Both the position numbers and the translations under genes were made by a program. A DNA stretch of 64,000 bases from Brachybacterium aquaticum (lineage in GTDB: Bacteria; Actinomycetota; Actinomycetes; Actinomycetales; Dermabacteraceae). The DNA is taken from NCBI RefSeq assembly GCF_014204755.1, contig NZ_JACHLZ010000001.1, positions 1,054,001 to 1,118,000 of the forward strand, written 5' to 3'. Below, in pieces: positions 24,753 to 34,814 of this stretch; within the stretch, counting starts at the first letter, position 1, and the number at the start of each line of letters is the position of its first letter. Below the pieces are notes generated by a model. That model searched no databases and was not told the origin of the DNA. It was given only the letters and a program-made list of their open reading frames with translations.

Positions 24753-24828
24753 GCCCTCCAGTGTGACAAGCCCGCCCGACGCGCGAGCGCGACCGGGCGG
24801 GCTGTGGAGAAGATCGGTGTGGGGAGGA

Positions 24829-25086
24829 TCAGTCGCCGGAGGGCGCATCGGCGCCGTTGGCAGACCCCTCAGCAGAACCCTCGGCGCCCGCGAGGCGCTC
24901 CCGCTCGAGGCGGCGCAGCCGCTCCGAGGTGCTCTCGCCGTCGCTCAGCGGATCCTCCTTGGTCGCCAGCGCCCGGCGCATCCGCTCCTCGAGCACCTGG
25001 GCCTCGCGGATCCGCGGATCGGTCGACGGCTCCTCGCCGTCCGACGGGTCGTGGGAGGTGAAGTCGATGTTGGGGTCGACGGACAT
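24829..25086 (-). CDS. Small acidic protein, function unknown
   Basis: An 85-residue, highly charged protein (many D, E, R; no cysteine, no TM segment) with a central helix-forming stretch RIREAQVLEERMRRALATKED and SERLRRLERERLAG, and a Gly/Ala/Ser tail. CGAAGGGATC lies just before the ATG and the codon use is normal for the genome, so I consider it real. It lies upstream of recQ on the same strand (76-bp gap), where it could be cotranscribed. I do not recognise the family. Confidence 0.6.
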   Translation of the reverse strand: MSVDPNIDFTSHDPSDGEEPSTDPRIREAQVLEERMRRALATKEDPLSDGESTSERLRRLERERLAGAEGSAEGSANGADAPSGD

Positions 25087-25187
25087 GGCAGATCCCTTCG
25101 TGGACGACAGGCGAGAGCGAGTCTACCGGCCACGACGCCTCAGCACAGGCCCGTCGGCCGCCCCGAGGGCCACCTGCGATCCGCCCC

Positions 25188-25193
25188 TAGACT
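25188..25193 (+). promoter_or_regulatory. -10 element of leaderless GNAT gene
   Basis: TAGACT ends 7 nt before the ATG at 25201, so the transcript probably starts at the start codon. No ribosome-binding site is visible. Confidence 0.55.
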
Positions 25194-25200
25194 CGCCGAC

Positions 25201-26061
25201 ATGGCCCGTCGACCCCGCCGCTCCACCAGCCCCTCCCGCGCCGCCTCCCGCGCGGCGCAGCCCCTCACCGGCACCGCGCTCGTCGAGACGCTGCTCGGCG
25301 GCTGGCGGGCCCTGTCCCGCCTGGACGTGGACGGCTTCGCGATCCTCCGCTCCCGCGGCGTGACCCGGCGCGGGAACAGCGTCGTCCCGATCGAGCCGCC
25401 GACGGACCCCGCCGCCCTCGCCGCGGCGCTGGACCGCATCGACGCCCTCGTCGGCGCCGCCGGCGAACAGCCCACCTACCGCCTGTTCGACGTGGAGGGC
25501 CTGGACCCCGGACCCGTCGCCGCCGCCCTCGAGGCGCGGGGTGCCGCGGCGGGGGAGCCGACCCTCGTGCTCCAGCGCCCGCTCGACGGCCTCCGCACCG
25601 CCCCCGATGCGCGCGCGAGCATCGCCGTCGGCGCCCCTCCCGCGGACTGGCTGGAGGCATCCTGGCGCCTCGCTCCGCGCCCCGAGGAGGGCGCGCGCGA
25701 GACGCTCCGCGACCTCATGGCCGGGACCCCGGCGCTCTACCTCTCGTTCGGGGAGGACTCCCCGTCGGCCGACGGGCCTCCCGGTACTCCCGATCCGGGC
25801 GCCCGCGCCGTGGGCCGGGCGGCGCTCGTCCCGCACCGCCGGCGGACCATCGCCGTGCTCGACCAGATCGCCGTCGATCCCGCCCGTCGCCGCGAGGGGC
25901 TGGGACGTGCGGTCGTCGACTCCCTGCTCGCCCTCGCCGCCGTCCAGGGTGCGGACCTCGCCCTGCTCGAGGTCGATGGGGGCAACACCGCCGCCCGCGG
26001 GCTGTACCGCGCCGCGGGATTCGCACCCGTGGGGGAGTACCGGTATGTCGCCGGGGTCTGA
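25201..26061 (+). CDS. GNAT-family N-acetyltransferase
   Basis: A 286-residue protein whose C-terminal third is a clear GNAT core: IAVLDQIAVDPARRREGLGRAVV carries the acetyl-CoA pyrophosphate-binding motif (R-R-x-G-x-G/A type, near residue 235), followed by ALLEVDGGNTAARGLYRAAGF, the typical motif B. The N-terminal half (about 20-180) is a weaker, Arg/Pro/Ala-rich GNAT-like domain, a tandem layout common in actinobacteria. The substrate cannot be read from the sequence. The ATG at 25201 follows a TAGACT -10 by 7 nt. It sits with recQ in an insert between ligA and gatC. Confidence 0.88.
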   Translation: MARRPRRSTSPSRAASRAAQPLTGTALVETLLGGWRALSRLDVDGFAILRSRGVTRRGNSVVPIEPPTDPAALAAALDRIDALVGAAGEQPTYRLFDVEGLDPGPVAAALEARGAAAGEPTLVLQRPLDGLRTAPDARASIAVGAPPADWLEASWRLAPRPEEGARETLRDLMAGTPALYLSFGEDSPSADGPPGTPDPGARAVGRAALVPHRRRTIAVLDQIAVDPARRREGLGRAVVDSLLALAAVQGADLALLEVDGGNTAARGLYRAAGFAPVGEYRYVAGV

Positions 26062-26063
26062 CG

Positions 26064-26130
26064 GCGCAGTGTCCGACCGCGCAGTGTCCGACCGCGCAGT
26101 GTCCGACCGTGCAGTGTCCGACCGTGCAGG
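26064..26130. repeat. 15-bp minisatellite between the GNAT gene and gatC
   Basis: Four and a half head-to-tail copies of GCGCAGTGTCCGACC, starting 3 nt after the GNAT stop. The last two complete copies differ by one C-to-T change. The array ends about 50 nt before the gatC -10 element. Confidence 0.93.
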
Positions 26131-26181
26131 GGCGTGACCGGCGCACCACGGGCACCGTCCGGCCCCGGGGCCAGGCCGTCC

Positions 26182-26187
26182 TAGACT
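26182..26187 (+). promoter_or_regulatory. -10 element of leaderless gatCAB promoter
   Basis: TAGACT ends 6 nt before the gatC ATG. No Shine-Dalgarno sequence is present, fitting a leaderless transcript for the operon. Confidence 0.55.
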
Positions 26188-26193
26188 GTCGGC

Positions 26194-26490
26194 ATGCCTT
26201 CGATCGGACGAGATGACGTCGCACGCCTCGCCGACCTCGCACGGATCCAGCTGTCCGAGGAGGAGATCACCCGCTTCGCCGGTGAGTTCGACTCCATCAT
26301 GGACGCTGTCGCCTCCGTCTCCGAGGTCGCCACCGAGGACGTCCCCGCGACCTCCCACCCCATTGCCATGACCAACGTCTTCCGCGAGGACGAGGTCACC
26401 GAGACCCTCACCCAGGCCGAGGCGCTCTCCGGCGCCCCCGAGGCCGAGGACGGCCGCTTCGCCGTCCCCCAGATCCTGGGCGAGGAGTGA
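26194..26490 (+). CDS. gatC: Asp-tRNA(Asn)/Glu-tRNA(Gln) amidotransferase subunit C
   Basis: Small subunit that holds GatA and GatB together in the tRNA-dependent amidotransferase, which corrects mischarged Glu-tRNA(Gln) and/or Asp-tRNA(Asn). At 98 residues it has the normal length. It shows the family pattern [20 protein letters not shown] near the N-terminus, [18 protein letters not shown], and the C-terminal RFAVPQIL. It is the first gene of gatC-gatA-gatB with its own leaderless promoter. Confidence 0.95.
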   Translation: MPSIGRDDVARLADLARIQLSEEEITRFAGEFDSIMDAVASVSEVATEDVPATSHPIAMTNVFREDEVTETLTQAEALSGAPEAEDGRFAVPQILGEE

Positions 26491-26498
26491 GAGAGAGC

Positions 26499-28034
26499 AT
26501 GAGCACCCCCACCACCAGCGCCGACATCACCCGCCGCAGCGCCGCCGCCCAGGCCGCCGCGCTCCGGGCCGGCGAGGTCACCTCCGAGGACCTCACCCGC
26601 GCACACCTGGACCGCATCGCCGCCGTCGACGGCGACCTGAACGCCTTCCTCCACGTCAGCGAGGAGGAGGCCCTGACCACCGCCCGCGACGTGGACACCC
26701 GCCGCGCCGCCGGCGAGGAGCTGCACCCGCTGGCCGGCATGCCGATCGCCGTCAAGGACGTCGTGGTCACCAAGGGCCAGCCCACCACCGCCGGCTCCAG
26801 GATCCTCGAGGGCTGGGTCCCCCCGTACGACGCGACCCTCGTCGAGAAGATCCGCGCCGCCGGCCTGCCGATCCTCGGCAAGACCAACATGGACGAGTTC
26901 GCGATGGGCTCCTCCACCGAGACCAGCGCCTACGGCCCCACCCGCAACCCCTGGGACCGCGATCGCATCCCCGGCGGCTCCGGCGGCGGCTCCGCCGCGG
27001 CGGTCGGCTCCTACGAGGCGCCGCTCGCGATCGGCACCGACACCGGCGGCTCGATCCGCCAGCCCGGCGCCGTCACCGGCACCGTGGGCGTCAAGCCCAC
27101 CTACGGCTCGATCTCCCGCTACGGCCTGATCGCCATGGCCAGCTCTCTGGACCAGGCCGGGCCCGTCACCCGCACAGTCGAGGACTCCGCGCTGCTGCAC
27201 GAGCTGATCGCCGGGCACGACCTGCGCGACTCGACCTCCCTGCCCGACCCCGTCGGCCCCTACGCCGAGGCGGCCCGCCGCCAGGACGTCAAGGGCATGC
27301 GCGTCGGCGTCATCGAGGAGCTCGAGGGCGAGGGCTTCGCCCCCGAGGTCCGCGCCCGCTTCACCGAGTCGCTCGAGAAGCTCGAGCAGGCCGGCGCGGA
27401 GATCGTGCGCGTCTCCTGCCCGAACTTCCGCTACGCCCTCGGCGCCTACTACCTGATCATGCCCTCGGAGGCGTCCTCGAACCTCGCCAAGTTCGACGGC
27501 ATGCGCTACGGGCTGCGGGTCGTCCCCGAGGACCACCCCACCGCCGAGAACGTCATGAAGGCCACCCGCGGCGCCGGCTTCGGCGACGAGGTCAAGCGCC
27601 GCATCCTGTTGGGCACCTACGCGCTCTCGGCCGGCTACTACGACGCCTACTACGGCAGCGCCCAGAAGGTTCGCACCCTCGTGCAGCGCGACTTCGCCGC
27701 CGCCTTCGAGAAGGTGGACGTGCTCGCCTCGCCCACCTCCCCGACCGTCGCCTTCCGCCTCGGCGAGAAGCTCGACGATCCGATGGCCATGTACCTCAAC
27801 GACATCGCCACCATCCCCGCCAACCTCGCCGGCACCCCCGGCATCTCGCTGCCCTCGGGCCTGGCCGAGGACGGGCTGCCCGCCGGCATCCAGTTCCTCG
27901 CCCCCGCCCGGGCCGACGAGCGCCTGTACCAGGTCGGCGGTGCCCTCGAGGCGCTGCTCGAGGACGCCTGGGGCGGGCCGCTGCTGGCCCAGGCCCCCGA
28001 GCTCGCCGTCACCGCAGGAGGAGCCACCCGATGA
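26499..28034 (+). CDS. gatA: Asp-tRNA(Asn)/Glu-tRNA(Gln) amidotransferase subunit A
   Basis: Amidase-signature subunit that releases ammonia from glutamine for GatB. The 511-residue protein has the complete Ser-cisSer-Lys triad: Lys86 in [10 protein letters not shown], Ser161 in [10 protein letters not shown] and Ser185 in [30 protein letters not shown] and the C-terminal [19 protein letters not shown] are typical. The ATG at 26499 was preferred to the GTG at 26487, which overlaps the gatC stop, because GAGGAG falls about 11 nt upstream and conserved sequence begins later; either is possible. It overlaps gatB by 4 nt. Confidence 0.97.
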   Translation: MSTPTTSADITRRSAAAQAAALRAGEVTSEDLTRAHLDRIAAVDGDLNAFLHVSEEEALTTARDVDTRRAAGEELHPLAGMPIAVKDVVVTKGQPTTAGSRILEGWVPPYDATLVEKIRAAGLPILGKTNMDEFAMGSSTETSAYGPTRNPWDRDRIPGGSGGGSAAAVGSYEAPLAIGTDTGGSIRQPGAVTGTVGVKPTYGSISRYGLIAMASSLDQAGPVTRTVEDSALLHELIAGHDLRDSTSLPDPVGPYAEAARRQDVKGMRVGVIEELEGEGFAPEVRARFTESLEKLEQAGAEIVRVSCPNFRYALGAYYLIMPSEASSNLAKFDGMRYGLRVVPEDHPTAENVMKATRGAGFGDEVKRRILLGTYALSAGYYDAYYGSAQKVRTLVQRDFAAAFEKVDVLASPTSPTVAFRLGEKLDDPMAMYLNDIATIPANLAGTPGISLPSGLAEDGLPAGIQFLAPARADERLYQVGGALEALLEDAWGGPLLAQAPELAVTAGGATR

Positions 28035-29545
28035 GCACCGCTCAGACCGCTGATCTCGTCGACTTCGACGACGCGATCGACCGCTACGACCCGGTGCTCG
28101 GCATCGAGGTCCACGTCGAGCTCGGCACCGCCACCAAGATGTTCGACGGTGCGCCGAACATCTTCGCCGCCGAGCCGAACACCGCCGTCACGCCGACGTC
28201 GCTGGGCCTGCCCGGCTCGCTGCCGGTCGTGAACCGTCAGGCCGTCGAGTACGCGATCCGCATCGGCCTCGCACTGAACTGCTCGATCGCCGAGACCTGC
28301 CGCTTCGCGCGCAAGCAGTACTTCTACCCCGACCTCACCAAGAACTTCCAGACCTCGCAGTACGACGAGCCCATCGCCTTCGACGGCTGGGTCGACGTCG
28401 AGCTCGAGGACGGGGAGATCGTGCGCGTCGAGATCGAGCGCGCGCACATGGAGGAGGACGCCGGCAAGAACACCCACGTCGGCGGCGCCACCGGCCGCAT
28501 CCACGGTGCGACCCACTCCCAGGTCGACTACAACCGCGCCGGCGTGCCTCTGGTCGAGATCGTCACCCGCCCGATCCCCGACACCAAGGGGCGCGCCCCC
28601 GAGGTCGCCGCCGCCTACGTGCGGACCCTGCGCGACATCTTCCGGGCCCTCGACGTCTCCGAGGCCCGGATGGAGCGCGGCAACGTCCGCGCCGACGTGA
28701 ACGTCTCGCTGCGCAAGGACGCCTCGGCGCCGCTCGGCACCCGCACCGAGACCAAGAACGTCAACTCCTTCCGCTCCATCGAGCGCACCGTCCGCTTCGA
28801 GATCTCCCGCCAGGCCGGGATCCTCGACGCCGGCGGCGCGATCGTCCAGGAGACCCGCCACTTCCACGAGGACAGCGGCGAGACCTCGTCCGGCCGCGTG
28901 AAGTCCGACGCCGAGGACTACCGCTACTTCCCCGAGCCCGACCTCGTCCCGGTCGCCCCGTCCCGCGAGTGGGTCGAGCAGATCCGCGAGGGCCTGCCCG
29001 AGCTTCCCGCCGCCCGCCGGCGCCGCCTGCTGGGGGAGTGGGGCTTCACCGACCTCGAGATGCGCGACGTCATCAACGCCGGCGCCCTCGACCTCGTCGA
29101 GGCCACCGTCGCCGCCGGCGCGAGCGCCCAGAGCGCCCGCAAGTGGTGGATGGGCGAGCTCGCCCGCACCGCCCGCGAGCAGGACGCCGAGCTCGACGCC
29201 CTCTCGATCACCCCCGCTCAGGTCGCCGAGCTGCAGAAGCTCGTCGACGAGGGGAAGATCAACGACAAGATCGCCAAGAAGGTCCTCACCAAGGTCCTCG
29301 ACGGCGCCGGGGACCCGGCCGCGATCGTCGAGTCCGAGGGCCTCGCCGTCGTCTCCGACGACTCGGTGCTCACCTCCGCGGTGGACCAGGCGATCGCCGA
29401 CAACCCGGACGTGGTCGCCAAGATCCAGGGCGGCAAGGTCCAGGCCATCGGCGCGCTCATCGGCCCGATCATGAAGTCCACCCGCGGCCAGGCCGACGCC
29501 GGCCGCGTCCGCGAGATCATCATGGAGAAGCTCGGCCTGAGCTGA
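28031..29545 (+). CDS. gatB: Asp-tRNA(Asn)/Glu-tRNA(Gln) amidotransferase subunit B
   Basis: Kinase/transamidation subunit that activates the misacylated tRNA carboxylate and accepts ammonia from GatA. The 504-residue protein shows [60 protein letters not shown] and [16 protein letters not shown], with the helical and YqeY-like tail (about 345-500) that binds tRNA. It starts within the last codon of gatA (ATGA). A strong hairpin follows 21 nt after its stop. Confidence 0.97.
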   Translation: MSTAQTADLVDFDDAIDRYDPVLGIEVHVELGTATKMFDGAPNIFAAEPNTAVTPTSLGLPGSLPVVNRQAVEYAIRIGLALNCSIAETCRFARKQYFYPDLTKNFQTSQYDEPIAFDGWVDVELEDGEIVRVEIERAHMEEDAGKNTHVGGATGRIHGATHSQVDYNRAGVPLVEIVTRPIPDTKGRAPEVAAAYVRTLRDIFRALDVSEARMERGNVRADVNVSLRKDASAPLGTRTETKNVNSFRSIERTVRFEISRQAGILDAGGAIVQETRHFHEDSGETSSGRVKSDAEDYRYFPEPDLVPVAPSREWVEQIREGLPELPAARRRRLLGEWGFTDLEMRDVINAGALDLVEATVAAGASAQSARKWWMGELARTAREQDAELDALSITPAQVAELQKLVDEGKINDKIAKKVLTKVLDGAGDPAAIVESEGLAVVSDDSVLTSAVDQAIADNPDVVAKIQGGKVQAIGALIGPIMKSTRGQADAGRVREIIMEKLGLS

Positions 29546-29566
29546 GCGCGGCTCTCCTCTCGTGCG

Positions 29567-29603
29567 GCAGGGGCCGCCCCGGAACATCCGGGGCGGCCCC
29601 TGC
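29567..29603. terminator. Bidirectional hairpin terminator after gatB
   Basis: Perfect 16-bp inverted repeat (arms 29567-29582 and 29588-29603, AACAT loop), all but two pairs G-C. It lies between the convergent ends of gatB and the lipoprotein gene. No T-run follows on either strand, as is usual in actinomycetes. Confidence 0.85.
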
Positions 29604-29616
29604 GTGCTCGGCAGGC

Positions 29617-30105
29617 TCAGCGCGAGGTGCGCGCCGCGGCGACGACCACGTCCGTGCCCTCCGGGGAGATGAGCACGGTGTACGTGGCGGAAGGATCCTC
29701 GGGGTTCGAGCCGTCGAGGTAGCGCGCGCCCTTGTGCACCTCGTCGGGAGCGAAGCGCTGGGAGATCGTCGCCCCGTCCTGGCTCACGGGCAGCCCTTCG
29801 CCACCGCCGAAGGAGTTCGCGACCCAGCTGCTGACCTCGTCGGCCGAGGCGGAGAAGGAGACGCGCACGCTCCACTCGTCCAGCTCGGAGACGACGATGC
29901 CGTCGGCGACCTCGAGCTGCGCGTCGGGCGCGGGAACACCGACGGCGGCCAGCGCCTCCTCGGCGGTGGGGGAGTCGTTCATCGTGGGGTCCTCCTCGGT
30001 GGTGCGGGTGACGGTGCATCCGGTGCCGACGAGCAGGAGCCCCGTCCCGCCGATGACCGCGGCGCGGAGGAGCGCCCTGCGTCGAGGCGTGATCGTCTCG
30101 GTCAT
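29617..30105 (-). CDS. Putative exported lipoprotein coupled to the WXG100-like gene
   Basis: A 162-residue protein with an N-terminal PRRRALLRA, a hydrophobic stretch (about 13-28) and a cysteine at about 30 in LLVGTGC. The lipobox is imperfect, with Gly rather than Leu/Val at -3, but the signal-peptide layout is clear. The mature part is acidic, with AEEALAAVGVPAPDAQLEV and a beta-rich end (SATYTVLISPEGTDVVVAAA). I do not recognise the family. Its ATG overlaps the stop of the WXG100-like gene by 4 nt, so the two are made together. By analogy with toxin-immunity pairs it might protect the cell surface from the partner; there is no direct evidence. Confidence 0.8.
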   Translation of the reverse strand: MTETITPRRRALLRAAVIGGTGLLLVGTGCTVTRTTEEDPTMNDSPTAEEALAAVGVPAPDAQLEVADGIVVSELDEWSVRVSFSASADEVSSWVANSFGGGEGLPVSQDGATISQRFAPDEVHKGARYLDGSNPEDPSATYTVLISPEGTDVVVAAARTSR

Positions 30106-31214
30106 GGTCCGCTCGTCCGCCTCTCGGAGGTGCCGTGGAGCTGGTACTCCCGTGCCAGACCCGCTCGGTGGAGCTCGGCCAGCTGCTCGTCGGTGATCGT
30201 CGGGTCGAAGGGACCGGGCAGGTCGATCTTCGTGGCCTTGCTGCCGTCCCAGTTGTACTGGTCACGATAGTTCAGCGTGGTCTCCATCTCGTACCGCCAT
30301 TCGGGATGGGTCGCATCAGGCGGGTACACCGTGACCTGTCCGTTCATGGAGTAGTTCCCGGACCCAGTGGCGTAGTACCAGTTGTCGCTCGAGGCCGTGA
30401 CGCCGGGCCAGCCGGTCTGCACGGGAAAGGTCACCGGGCCCTGGGCGCCCGACTCCCGAGCCCGGTCGAGGGCGAGCTGACCGATGCCGCGCTCGCGCTC
30501 CGCGATCTGTGAGCGGATGCCCGGTTCGTCCTCGAGATAGGCCGCGAGGTCCATCTCCCTGTCCGTCCCTGAGTTCCCGAGGAAGTGCAGCAGGTTCTCC
30601 GCGGCGTCCGGCCACATCGCCGACATGAGGGACGCCATCAGGGTGGCCGCTTCATGGGCGGCCAGATCGCCGAGCCCCGGCTCCTCGCTGCCCCAGTCAC
30701 CGGCGCCCGGGTCCACCGGGTGCCACTCGGGCATCCGCGGATCAGGGACGGACGTGCCGGGAACCGGATCGCCGAGCCCGTCGGGCAGTCCGCTGCCCAA
30801 AGGGCCCTGCGAAGGTCCGGGGTCGCTGTCACCACCGCGACGACCGTGCTCACGACCGCCCTCACGCCCGGCCCTCGGCAGCGTCTCCGGCCGGAAGCCG
30901 GGGCCGGGCGGCATGAGAAGGACGGCACCGTCGATGTCACCGGGATCGGACGCCCGGTCCTGCTCCTCCGCGTGCCCGTCGGCGTCGTCCCCGAGACCGG
31001 CGAGGGCCTGCTCGATGGCGTCCAGCTCCGGGAGGACCGACGAGAGGATTCGCTCGCGGAAGGCCTCCGCGTCCTCGCCTCGCCAGAACCCCTCGCTTCG
31101 TGCTCCGAGCGAGACCGTGGCCCGGACCTCTCCGAGCGCGATCCGACCGGTGCGCACCGCCTGTGCGAAGGCGCGCAGTGCCTCCGTGTCACCGCCCATG
31201 AAGACGTCCGCCAT
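30102..31214 (-). CDS. WXG100-like protein with a conserved-looking C-terminal module
   Basis: A 370-residue protein with no classical signal peptide. Residues 1-95 resemble a WXG100/ESX module: two helical stretches around a [13 protein letters not shown] turn (W-x-G followed by A-x-x-F). Residues ~95-190 are a Pro/Gly/Asp-rich linker, and 190-370 form a separate domain with [38 protein letters not shown] and [22 protein letters not shown]. This architecture suits a type VII secreted protein or polymorphic toxin, but I see no catalytic signature that names an activity and no ESX machinery in the window. The ATG at 31214 follows GAAGGGG. It is coupled to the lipoprotein gene downstream. Confidence 0.75.
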   Translation of the reverse strand: MADVFMGGDTEALRAFAQAVRTGRIALGEVRATVSLGARSEGFWRGEDAEAFRERILSSVLPELDAIEQALAGLGDDADGHAEEQDRASDPGDIDGAVLLMPPGPGFRPETLPRAGREGGREHGRRGGDSDPGPSQGPLGSGLPDGLGDPVPGTSVPDPRMPEWHPVDPGAGDWGSEEPGLGDLAAHEAATLMASLMSAMWPDAAENLLHFLGNSGTDREMDLAAYLEDEPGIRSQIAERERGIGQLALDRARESGAQGPVTFPVQTGWPGVTASSDNWYYATGSGNYSMNGQVTVYPPDATHPEWRYEMETTLNYRDQYNWDGSKATKIDLPGPFDPTITDEQLAELHRAGLAREYQLHGTSERRTSGP

Positions 31215-31349
31215 GTCCCACCCCTTCAGTCGTCCTGGGGTGAGGGTGGCAGGATCAGTCGGTCCCGTCCATGGGGAGAAGTCCCCGCTGCCCGCCCCGG
31301 ATCGCCGTTCACGTCCCGGATGCTGACACCGCCATCCCACATAGCGGCG

Positions 31350-31355
31350 TACAGT
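31350..31355 (+). promoter_or_regulatory. -10 element of leaderless ilvD promoter
   Basis: TACAGT ends 6 nt before the ilvD ATG. The 147-bp gap to the divergent WXG100-like gene holds no other gene. Confidence 0.5.
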
Positions 31356-31361
31356 GAGGCC

Positions 31362-33191
31362 ATGCCTCAGCTCCGTTCCCGCACCTCCACCCACGGCCGC
31401 AACATGGCAGGCGCGCGCGCCCTCTGGCGCGCCACCGGCATGGAGAAGTCCGACTTCGGCAAGCCGATCATCGCGATCGCGAACTCGTACACCCAGTTCG
31501 TGCCCGGCCATGTCCACCTCAAGAACCTCGGCGACCTCGTCGCGGGGGCCATCAAGGAGGCCGGCGGCGTCGCCAAGGAGTTCAACACCATCGCGGTGGA
31601 CGACGGCATCGCCATGGGCCACGGCGGCATGCTCTACTCCCTGCCCTCGCGCGACGTCATCGCCGACAGCGTCGAGTACATGGTCAACGCCCACTGCGCC
31701 GACGCGATCGTGTGCATCTCCAACTGCGACAAGATCACCCCCGGCATGCTCATGGCCGCCATGCGCCTGAACATCCCGGTCATCTTCGTCTCCGGCGGTC
31801 CGATGGAGTCCGGCAACCCCGTCGAGGGCGTCACCGAGAACCGTCTGGACCTCGTGGACGCGATCGCCATGAGCGCCGACGACTCGATCACCGACGTGCA
31901 GCTCGCCGAGATCGAGGAGAACGCCTGCCCCACCTGCGGCTCCTGCTCGGGCATGTTCACCGCGAACTCCATGAACTGCCTCACCGAGGCGCTCGGGCTC
32001 TCCCTGCCCGGCAACGGCACGACGCTCGCCACCCACGCCTTTCGCAAGGAGCTCTTCCTCCAGGCCGGGCGCACCATCGTGGAGCTGTGCCGTCGCTGGT
32101 ACGAGGAGGACGACGCCTCCGTGCTGCCCCGCAACATCGCCACCAAGGCCGCGTTCACCAACGCCATGAGCCTGGACGTCGCCATGGGCGGCTCCACCAA
32201 CACGGTGCTGCACATCCTCGCCGCCGCGATCGAGGGCGAGATCGACTTCGGCCTGGACGACATCGACCGCCTCTCCCGCTCGGTGCCATGCCTGTCCAAG
32301 GTGGCGCCCAACGGCACCGCCCACATCGAGGACGTCCACCGCGCCGGAGGCATCCCCGCCATCCTCGGCGAGCTGGACCGCGCGGGCCTGCTGGACCACA
32401 CCGTCCACTCGGTGCACTCCCCGGACCTCACCACCTGGCTGGACGCCTGGGACATCCGCAGCGGCAAGACCTCCAAGGAGGCCGACGCGCTGTTCCACGC
32501 CGCCCCCGGTCGCGTGCGCACCACCCAGGCCTTCTCCTCCACGAAAATGTGGAAGGAGCTGGACACCGATGACGAGAACGGCGTGATCCGCTCCGTCCCG
32601 CACGCCTTCACCAAGGACGGCGGCCTCTGCGTCCTCAAGGGCAACCTCGCCACCGACGGCGCCGTCATCAAGACCGCCGGCATCACCGAGGACCTCTTCA
32701 ACTTCGAGGGCACCGCGGTGGTCTGCGACTCCCAGGAGGAGGCGGTCCAGAAGATCCTGGACAAGACCGTGAAGGAGGGCGACGTGGTGGTCATCCGCTA
32801 CGAGGGCCCCCAGGGCGGTCCCGGCATGCAGGAAATGCTCTACCCGACCTCGTTCCTCAAGGGCCGGGGCCTCGGGAAGTCCTGCGCGCTGATCACCGAC
32901 GGCCGCTTCTCCGGCGGCACCAGCGGCGTGTCCATCGGCCACATCTCCCCGGAGGCGGCCGAGGGCGGTCTCATCGGCCTGGTCGAGGACGGCGACACCA
33001 TCGTGCTCGACGTCGACAAGCGCCTGCTCGAGCTGCGCGTGGACGACGCCGAGATCGAGCGCCGCCGCGAGGCCAAGGGAGCCCTGCCCTGGCGCCCCGA
33101 GAAGCGCGAGCGCGAGGTCTCCCAGGCGCTGAAGGTGTACGCGCACCTCGTCCGCTCGGCGACCTACGGAGCGACTCGCCGCCCGCTGTGA
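31362..33191 (+). CDS. ilvD: Dihydroxy-acid dehydratase
   Basis: Fe-S enzyme of the third common step of valine, leucine and isoleucine synthesis. The 609-residue protein has the cluster-ligand cysteines in [11 protein letters not shown] and [20 protein letters not shown], plus [36 protein letters not shown] and [22 protein letters not shown]. Length and motifs match the ~610-residue class. The ATG follows a -10 by 6 nt and is probably leaderless; the frame stays open upstream only as antisense of the WXG100-like gene. It is separated from the ilvB cluster by the nirBD-cobA genes. Confidence 0.97.
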   Translation: MPQLRSRTSTHGRNMAGARALWRATGMEKSDFGKPIIAIANSYTQFVPGHVHLKNLGDLVAGAIKEAGGVAKEFNTIAVDDGIAMGHGGMLYSLPSRDVIADSVEYMVNAHCADAIVCISNCDKITPGMLMAAMRLNIPVIFVSGGPMESGNPVEGVTENRLDLVDAIAMSADDSITDVQLAEIEENACPTCGSCSGMFTANSMNCLTEALGLSLPGNGTTLATHAFRKELFLQAGRTIVELCRRWYEEDDASVLPRNIATKAAFTNAMSLDVAMGGSTNTVLHILAAAIEGEIDFGLDDIDRLSRSVPCLSKVAPNGTAHIEDVHRAGGIPAILGELDRAGLLDHTVHSVHSPDLTTWLDAWDIRSGKTSKEADALFHAAPGRVRTTQAFSSTKMWKELDTDDENGVIRSVPHAFTKDGGLCVLKGNLATDGAVIKTAGITEDLFNFEGTAVVCDSQEEAVQKILDKTVKEGDVVVIRYEGPQGGPGMQEMLYPTSFLKGRGLGKSCALITDGRFSGGTSGVSIGHISPEAAEGGLIGLVEDGDTIVLDVDKRLLELRVDDAEIERRREAKGALPWRPEKREREVSQALKVYAHLVRSATYGATRRPL

Positions 33192-33206
33192 GGCGGTGAT
33201 GACCTG

Positions 33207-33245
33207 ACGCTGCGGCGCTGACCTCTCGGGTCGGCGCCGCAGCGT
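33207..33245. terminator. Bidirectional hairpin terminator after ilvD
   Basis: 17-bp arms (33207-33223 and 33229-33245) with one G-T type mismatch and a 5-nt loop, between the convergent ends of ilvD and the cobA fusion gene. GC-rich, no T-run. Confidence 0.8.
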
Positions 33246-33248
33246 CGT

Positions 33249-34814
33249 TCAGCTCCCGAGCGCCGCCATGTACCGCTCGAGCGCGATCTCGGCGACGAGC
33301 TCGTGCGCGCCGAGCGGGGCGGCGAGCACGTCCGCCCCCGCGGCGGCGACCAGGTCGTGGAAGTGGCCGGGGGCGAGCACGTAGCTCGCCACCGCCACCC
33401 GCGAGCCGGACAGCTCGCCGCGCGCCTGCCGCTCCCGCACCGCGGCGACCGCGTCGCGCACGGTGGGCGTCGCCGCATAGGCGAACCCGACGCTCACCTC
33501 GCGCCCCAGCCGCTCGGCGAGCAGCCGGCCCATCTCCTCGACCTGGGCGACGCCCTCGGCGTCCCGGGTGCCCGAGCCAGCCATCACCACGGCGTCGTCC
33601 GCGCCGAGGCCCGCCTCCTCGAGGCGCTGCGCCATCACCTCGGCGAGCCGCGGATCGGGGCCGAGCGGGGCGGCGGCGGTCGCGGCGCGACCGGCGACGG
33701 CACCGCCGATGTCGTCCTTCACGTGATAGCCGAGCGAGAGCAGCAGTGGCACCACGACCGCCTGCACCGGCTCCTCGTCCCGGGTGCGCTGCGCGTTCAG
33801 CGGGGCGTGGGCGGCGACCACGGCGGCGACGTCCGGGGATTGCACGTCCACGAACGCCTCCCGCACCGCGCCGGGCGCGCGCTCGGCGAGCATCCTCTGC
33901 AGCGCGCGGATCACGTCGCGCCCCTCGCGGGAGCGGGTGCCGTGCGAGCAGCCGATGAGCACCGGCGCGGGCGGTGCAGCACCCCCGCCAGCCGCACCCC
34001 TGTCGGCCGCGCCGTCGACCACCGCCTCGCGCCCGGACCCGTGGGCCGGCGCCTCGGGCTCCGACGGGGGCTGCAGGAACCCGTCGGCCGCGGTGCGACC
34101 CACGACGATCACCGCCGGATGCGCGATGCCCTCGGCGGCGACGACCGCCTCGATGTCCGCGAGCGTGCCGCGCACGCTGCGCTGCTCCGGAAGGGTCGCG
34201 CTCTGCACCACGGCGACCGGGGTCGCGGGATCGACACCGTTCAGCAGCGACTGCGCCACCAGGCGCGGCAGCCATTCCACGCCCATCATGAGCACGGTCG
34301 TGGTGCCGGGATCGCGCAGCGCGGCGAGGTCCGCCTCGCCGAGGTCCCCGTGGGCGTTGACGATGTGCAGGGCGACGGCAGTGCCGCGGTGGGTGACCGG
34401 CACATCCCCGGCGGCGGGCCCCGCGATCGCGGAGGTCACCCCGGGCACCACCTGCACGGGCACCCCGGCGGCGCGGCAGGCGAGGACCTCCTCGCCGCCG
34501 CGGCCCAGCACGAACGGGTCCCCGCCCTTCAGCCGCACCACGCGCCGGCCCGCCTGTGCCAGCCGCACCAGCAGCGCTCCGATCTCGTCCTGCGGCAGGG
34601 CGTGGGCGCCGGGGCGCTTGCCCACGTCGATCACCTCGACGGCGGGGTCGAGCTCATCGAGCAGCGCGCGCGGGCCGAGCCGGTCGGCGACCACCACGTC
34701 GGCCTGCCGCAGCAGCTCCAGTCCGCGCACGGTGATGAGGTCCGCAGCGCCGGGACCGCCGCCCACGAGGGCGACGCTCCCGGGCGCGAGCGGCGTCGTC
34801 GGCCGGGGGCTCAC
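33249..34814 (-). CDS. cobA: Fused uroporphyrinogen-III methyltransferase / CbiX-type chelatase
   Basis: A 521-residue fusion for siroheme synthesis. Residues ~10-250 are a SAM-dependent SUMT (CobA/CysG-A): VALVGGGPGAADLITVRG, VVRLKGGDPFVLGRGGEE, PGVTSAIAGPAAGDVPVTHR. After a Pro/Ala/Gly linker, residues ~290-521 form a two-lobed CbiX/SirB-like chelatase: LIGCSHGTRSREGRDV and LLSLGYHVKDDI in the first lobe, AGSGTRDAEG and VLAPGHFHDLV in the second. The NAD-dependent precorrin-2 dehydrogenase (CysG-B/Met8) is absent and must come from elsewhere. The ATG overlaps the nirD stop by 4 nt, linking siroheme supply to NirB, which needs it. Confidence 0.93.
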   Translation of the reverse strand: MSPRPTTPLAPGSVALVGGGPGAADLITVRGLELLRQADVVVADRLGPRALLDELDPAVEVIDVGKRPGAHALPQDEIGALLVRLAQAGRRVVRLKGGDPFVLGRGGEEVLACRAAGVPVQVVPGVTSAIAGPAAGDVPVTHRGTAVALHIVNAHGDLGEADLAALRDPGTTTVLMMGVEWLPRLVAQSLLNGVDPATPVAVVQSATLPEQRSVRGTLADIEAVVAAEGIAHPAVIVVGRTAADGFLQPPSEPEAPAHGSGREAVVDGAADRGAAGGGAAPPAPVLIGCSHGTRSREGRDVIRALQRMLAERAPGAVREAFVDVQSPDVAAVVAAHAPLNAQRTRDEEPVQAVVVPLLLSLGYHVKDDIGGAVAGRAATAAAPLGPDPRLAEVMAQRLEEAGLGADDAVVMAGSGTRDAEGVAQVEEMGRLLAERLGREVSVGFAYAATPTVRDAVAAVRERQARGELSGSRVAVASYVLAPGHFHDLVAAAGADVLAAPLGAHELVAEIALERYMAALGS

